Below are positions 6,106 through 8,769 of a stretch of 8,769 nt of DNA, piece after piece. The stretch is from the NCBI GenBank assembly GCA_964551175.1, contig CAZKBZ010000107.1:1-8769 (forward strand), read 5' to 3'. Source of the DNA: Desulfobulbus_C sp964551175 (GTDB lineage Bacteria > Desulfobacterota > Desulfobulbia > Desulfobulbales > Desulfobulbaceae). The notes beneath the pieces were generated by a model, which was not told where the DNA came from, did no database searches, and saw only the letters and a list, made by a program, of their open reading frames with translations. Position numbers and translations under genes: made by a program. The number at the start of each line of letters is the position of its first letter. Position 1 is the stretch's first letter.

Positions 6106-8769
6106 TTACAGCAGCTTGCGCAGCCTTGCCACTGACTCAGCATTCTTGGCAAGCCTGGTTTCAAGTTCTTTCTGTTTGCTCTTTTCCTTGGCAACTACCG
6201 CCTCAGGAGCATTTTTCAGAAATTTTTCATTTCGCAGTTTGCCGACCACCCGCATCAACTCCTTATCTATTTTCTTATGCTCACGATCCAGTTTTGCAAG
6301 CTCTCCTTCCACATCAATCAACCCTTTCAGTTCCACAAAAACCTCTATACCATCCACCAGGACGTGACCGGCATCATCGGGCACTGTACCGGAATCCATA
6401 ATCTCAAGGTGTTCCGTTCGGGTCATTGAGCCAATAGCATCTGCAAAGGAGCGAATCAACTCCTGCCGGTCCCTGTCAGGGCAGATAATGGAGGCCCGGA
6501 TCTTTGCTGTGGGATGAACATCCGCCTCACTGCGGATAGTGCGGATGGCGGAAATCACGCCCATGAGCAGATCCATGGCCTGTTCCGCCTCCCTGTCCTG
6601 CCAGGCCGGATTTTCCACGGGAAAGGGTTCCAGCATGATGGTGGACCGTTCTCCGGGCAACTGGCTCCAGATCTCCTCGGTCACAAAGGGAGTAATGGGG
6701 TGCATCATCTTCAGGATATTTTCCAGTACGCAGAGCAGTACACCCCTGGCATCCTGCCGTGCCTGCTCATCATCCCCGTACAGTTCAGCCTTGATCCATT
6801 CCAGATACCAGTCGCAGAATTCATGCCAGGTAAACTGGTAAATGGATGAGGCAATCTCATTAAAGTTATAGCCGTCCATGGCCGTCCGCACCTGGCGGAT
6901 AGTCTCATTGGTCCGGCTCAGGATCCAGCGATGGGGCAAGGGAAGTGCAGACGGATCATCAGCAACCAGGATAACAGCTGGATCACTGTCTTTAATATGC
7001 ATCTGGGCAAAACGGGCCGCATTCCACAACTTGTTGATAAAACGACGATACCCTTCAACCCTTTCCTCGTCCATCCGGATCTCACGACCCTGGGCGGCAA
7101 AGGCGGTCAGAGTAAAGCGGAAGGCATCCGTACCGTACTGCCCGATGGTCACCAGCGGGTCAATGACATTTCCGGTGGATTTGGACATTTTCTTGCCATG
7201 TTTGTCACGGACCAGGGCATGCAGGTACACGTCGTGAAAAGGAACCTCATCCATGAAATGGAGTCCCATCATCATCATCCGTGCTACCCAGAAGAACAGG
7301 ATATCAAAACTGGTGATCAGTACCGAGGTAGGATAAAAAAACTGCAGCTCTTTGGTGTTTTCAGGCCAGCCCAGTGTGGAAAAAGGCCACAGGGCCGAGG
7401 AAAACCAGGTATCCAGCACATCGGTTTCCCGGCTGAGACTTGTGCTGCCGCATTTGGGACAGGATTCGGGATCTGTAGAGGCAACGATCAGCTCACCGCA
7501 GTCCCCGCAGGTCCAGGCCGGAATACGATGACCCCACCAGATCTGGCGTGAAATACACCAGTCACGGATGTTATCCATCCAGGAATAAAAGGTATTGTAC
7601 CAGGTATTGGGATAGAGCTTGATGCGTCCCTCCCGTACCGCCTCGACAGCCTTGTTTGCCAGCGGCCGCACCGAAACAAACCACTGCTTGGAGGTGGTGG
7701 GTTCCACAACTGTGGTGCAGCGGTAGCATTTGCCCACCGCGTGCTGGTAGTCTTCGATTTTTTCAAGATACCCCTGCTCTTCAAGATCCCTGACAATCTG
7801 CTCTCGGCAGGCAAAGCGATCCAGTCCTGCATACTTGCCCGCATTTTCATTCATGACCCCGTGGTCATCCATGATCTTAATCCGTTCCAGGTCGTGGCGA
7901 AGCCCTATCTCGTAGTCATCCCGGTCATGGGCCGGGGTCACCTTGAGCGCACCGGTACCGAACTCGCGCTGCACATGGTGATCCAGCACCACCGGAATGG
8001 TGCGGCCGGTGAGCGGCAGCTCAATACCGATATCATGCAGCCCCTGGTAACGTTCATCATCGGGGTGCACGGCCACCGCCGTATCGCCCAGCATGGTTTC
8101 AGGCCGGGTGGTGGCAACGATCACATGACCTGATCCGTCTGCATAGGGATAGCGCAGGTGGTAAAGCTTGCCCTCTGTGGGATCATGCTCCACTTCGTCA
8201 TCGGCCAGGGCGGTATGGCAGCGGGGACACCAGTTGACGATATAATCGCCCTTGTAAATCAGACCTTCATTATACAACCGGACAAACACCTCTCGCACCG
8301 CCGTGGATAAGCCTTCATCCATGGTAAACCGTTCCCGATCCCAGTCGCAGGAGGCTCCCATCCGCTTGAGCTGGTTGATAATAGTGCCGCCCTTTTCCTC
8401 ACGCCACTCCCATACCCGCTCAATAAACTTTTCACGGCCCAGGTCATGCCGGGTTGTATCCTCGCTCGCAAGCTGCCGCTCCACAACGTTCTGGGTGGCA
8501 ATACCGGCATGGTCGGTACCGGGTACCCAGAGGGTGTTGTCCCCCTTCATGCGGTGGTAGCGAATCAGCAGGTCCTGCAGGGTATTGTTGAGTGCATGCC
8601 CGATATGAAGCACGCCGGTAACATTGGGCGGCGGGATAACAATGGAAAAAGACTCTTTACCCTCCTCCATGGTTGCAGCAAAGGTTTTGTGTTCCATCCA
8701 GTAGTCGTACCAGCGCTGCTCTACTTCGGCAAATTCGTAAGCTTTCGGTAAATCGTATTTTTCCGACAT
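6106..8769 (-). CDS. valS: Valyl-tRNA synthetase
   Basis: Class I aminoacyl-tRNA synthetase that charges tRNA-Val in the cytoplasm. At 887 residues it is full length. Its ATG is the last three bases of the window, so nothing upstream (promoter, T-box or other leader) can be seen. Motifs in order: HIGH at 55-58 (PPNVTGVLHIGHAL); the inserted CP1 editing domain with ATTRPETMLGDTAVAVHP at 219-236; Cys pairs C181/C184 and C348/C351, and a second set C421/C424 and C437/C440, fitting the two zinc sites known in some ValRS; the KMSKS loop at 527-531. The anticodon-binding helical domain follows (about 610-760), and the C-terminal charged coiled-coil arm (about 815-887) is complete, ending in LRKLL. 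All catalytic and editing motifs appear intact. The gene is followed at once by nadC. An ordinary housekeeping enzyme. Confidence 0.98.
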   Translation of the reverse strand: MSEKYDLPKAYEFAEVEQRWYDYWMEHKTFAATMEEGKESFSIVIPPPNVTGVLHIGHALNNTLQDLLIRYHRMKGDNTLWVPGTDHAGIATQNVVERQLASEDTTRHDLGREKFIERVWEWREEKGGTIINQLKRMGASCDWDRERFTMDEGLSTAVREVFVRLYNEGLIYKGDYIVNWCPRCHTALADDEVEHDPTEGKLYHLRYPYADGSGHVIVATTRPETMLGDTAVAVHPDDERYQGLHDIGIELPLTGRTIPVVLDHHVQREFGTGALKVTPAHDRDDYEIGLRHDLERIKIMDDHGVMNENAGKYAGLDRFACREQIVRDLEEQGYLEKIEDYQHAVGKCYRCTTVVEPTTSKQWFVSVRPLANKAVEAVREGRIKLYPNTWYNTFYSWMDNIRDWCISRQIWWGHRIPAWTCGDCGELIVASTDPESCPKCGSTSLSRETDVLDTWFSSALWPFSTLGWPENTKELQFFYPTSVLITSFDILFFWVARMMMMGLHFMDEVPFHDVYLHALVRDKHGKKMSKSTGNVIDPLVTIGQYGTDAFRFTLTAFAAQGREIRMDEERVEGYRRFINKLWNAARFAQMHIKDSDPAVILVADDPSALPLPHRWILSRTNETIRQVRTAMDGYNFNEIASSIYQFTWHEFCDWYLEWIKAELYGDDEQARQDARGVLLCVLENILKMMHPITPFVTEEIWSQLPGERSTIMLEPFPVENPAWQDREAEQAMDLLMGVISAIRTIRSEADVHPTAKIRASIICPDRDRQELIRSFADAIGSMTRTEHLEIMDSGTVPDDAGHVLVDGIEVFVELKGLIDVEGELAKLDREHKKIDKELMRVVGKLRNEKFLKNAPEAVVAKEKSKQKELETRLAKNAESVARLRKLL

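Noticed and set aside
5310..6401. Long plus-strand open frame (363 codons) across nadC and the end of valS
   Set aside because: It is antisense to two well-supported genes with complete family motifs; its translation has no recognisable domain and the composition of a shadow frame.
7264..7279. Trinucleotide run of ATC/CAT in valS
   Set aside because: It simply encodes the Met run in ARMMMMGLHF, a hydrophobic segment where ValRS often carries several Met residues.

Overview
The window is a chromosomal housekeeping segment dominated by RNA metabolism and translation genes. No phage, plasmid, CRISPR or transposon genes are visible. The mid-to-high GC coding sequence, the valS-nadC pairing, the rnc/Elp3-like radical SAM pairing and the style of the intergenic heptad repeats suggest a deltaproteobacterium-like organism (Desulfobacterota, perhaps Desulfobulbales). 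That placement rests on general recognition of protein style and gene order, not on a search, and is only moderately confident.

Layout, left to right. A small multi-pass membrane protein of unknown function (41-373, +) converges on a minus-strand block. In transcription order (right to left) that block reads: valS (valyl-tRNA synthetase, starting on the last base of the window), nadC (quinolinate phosphoribosyltransferase, 1 nt after the valS stop), an intergenic region holding a 100-N scaffold gap, and thpR (RNA 2',3'-cyclic phosphodiesterase). A divergently oriented tRNA-Cys(GCA) gene on the plus strand follows, with its own promoter and a clean terminator. Then come rnc (RNase III), an Elp3-like radical SAM protein without a GNAT domain, and a two-domain ABC-F ATPase.

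How the genes fit together: valS charges tRNA-Val, thpR acts on RNA 2',3'-cyclic phosphate ends, rnc processes double-stranded RNA, ABC-F proteins act on ribosomes, and Elp3-type radical SAM enzymes are linked to tRNA modification. nadC (NAD biosynthesis) is the exception and is probably cotranscribed with valS.

Most notable points. (1) Three intergenic gaps carry short arrays with a strict 7-bp period but different unit sequences. One supplies the last residues and stop codon of the radical SAM gene, and two lie where the Shine-Dalgarno sequence of the next gene should be. The scaffold gap lies in the third and is flanked on both sides by the same 8-mer. (2) RNase III has Cys130 where the family normally has a metal-binding Asp (E. 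coli D114). (3) None of the five minus-strand starts with visible upstream sequence has a recognisable Shine-Dalgarno motif. I do not see a clearly new multi-gene system here; the repeats and the RNase III substitution are the best leads.
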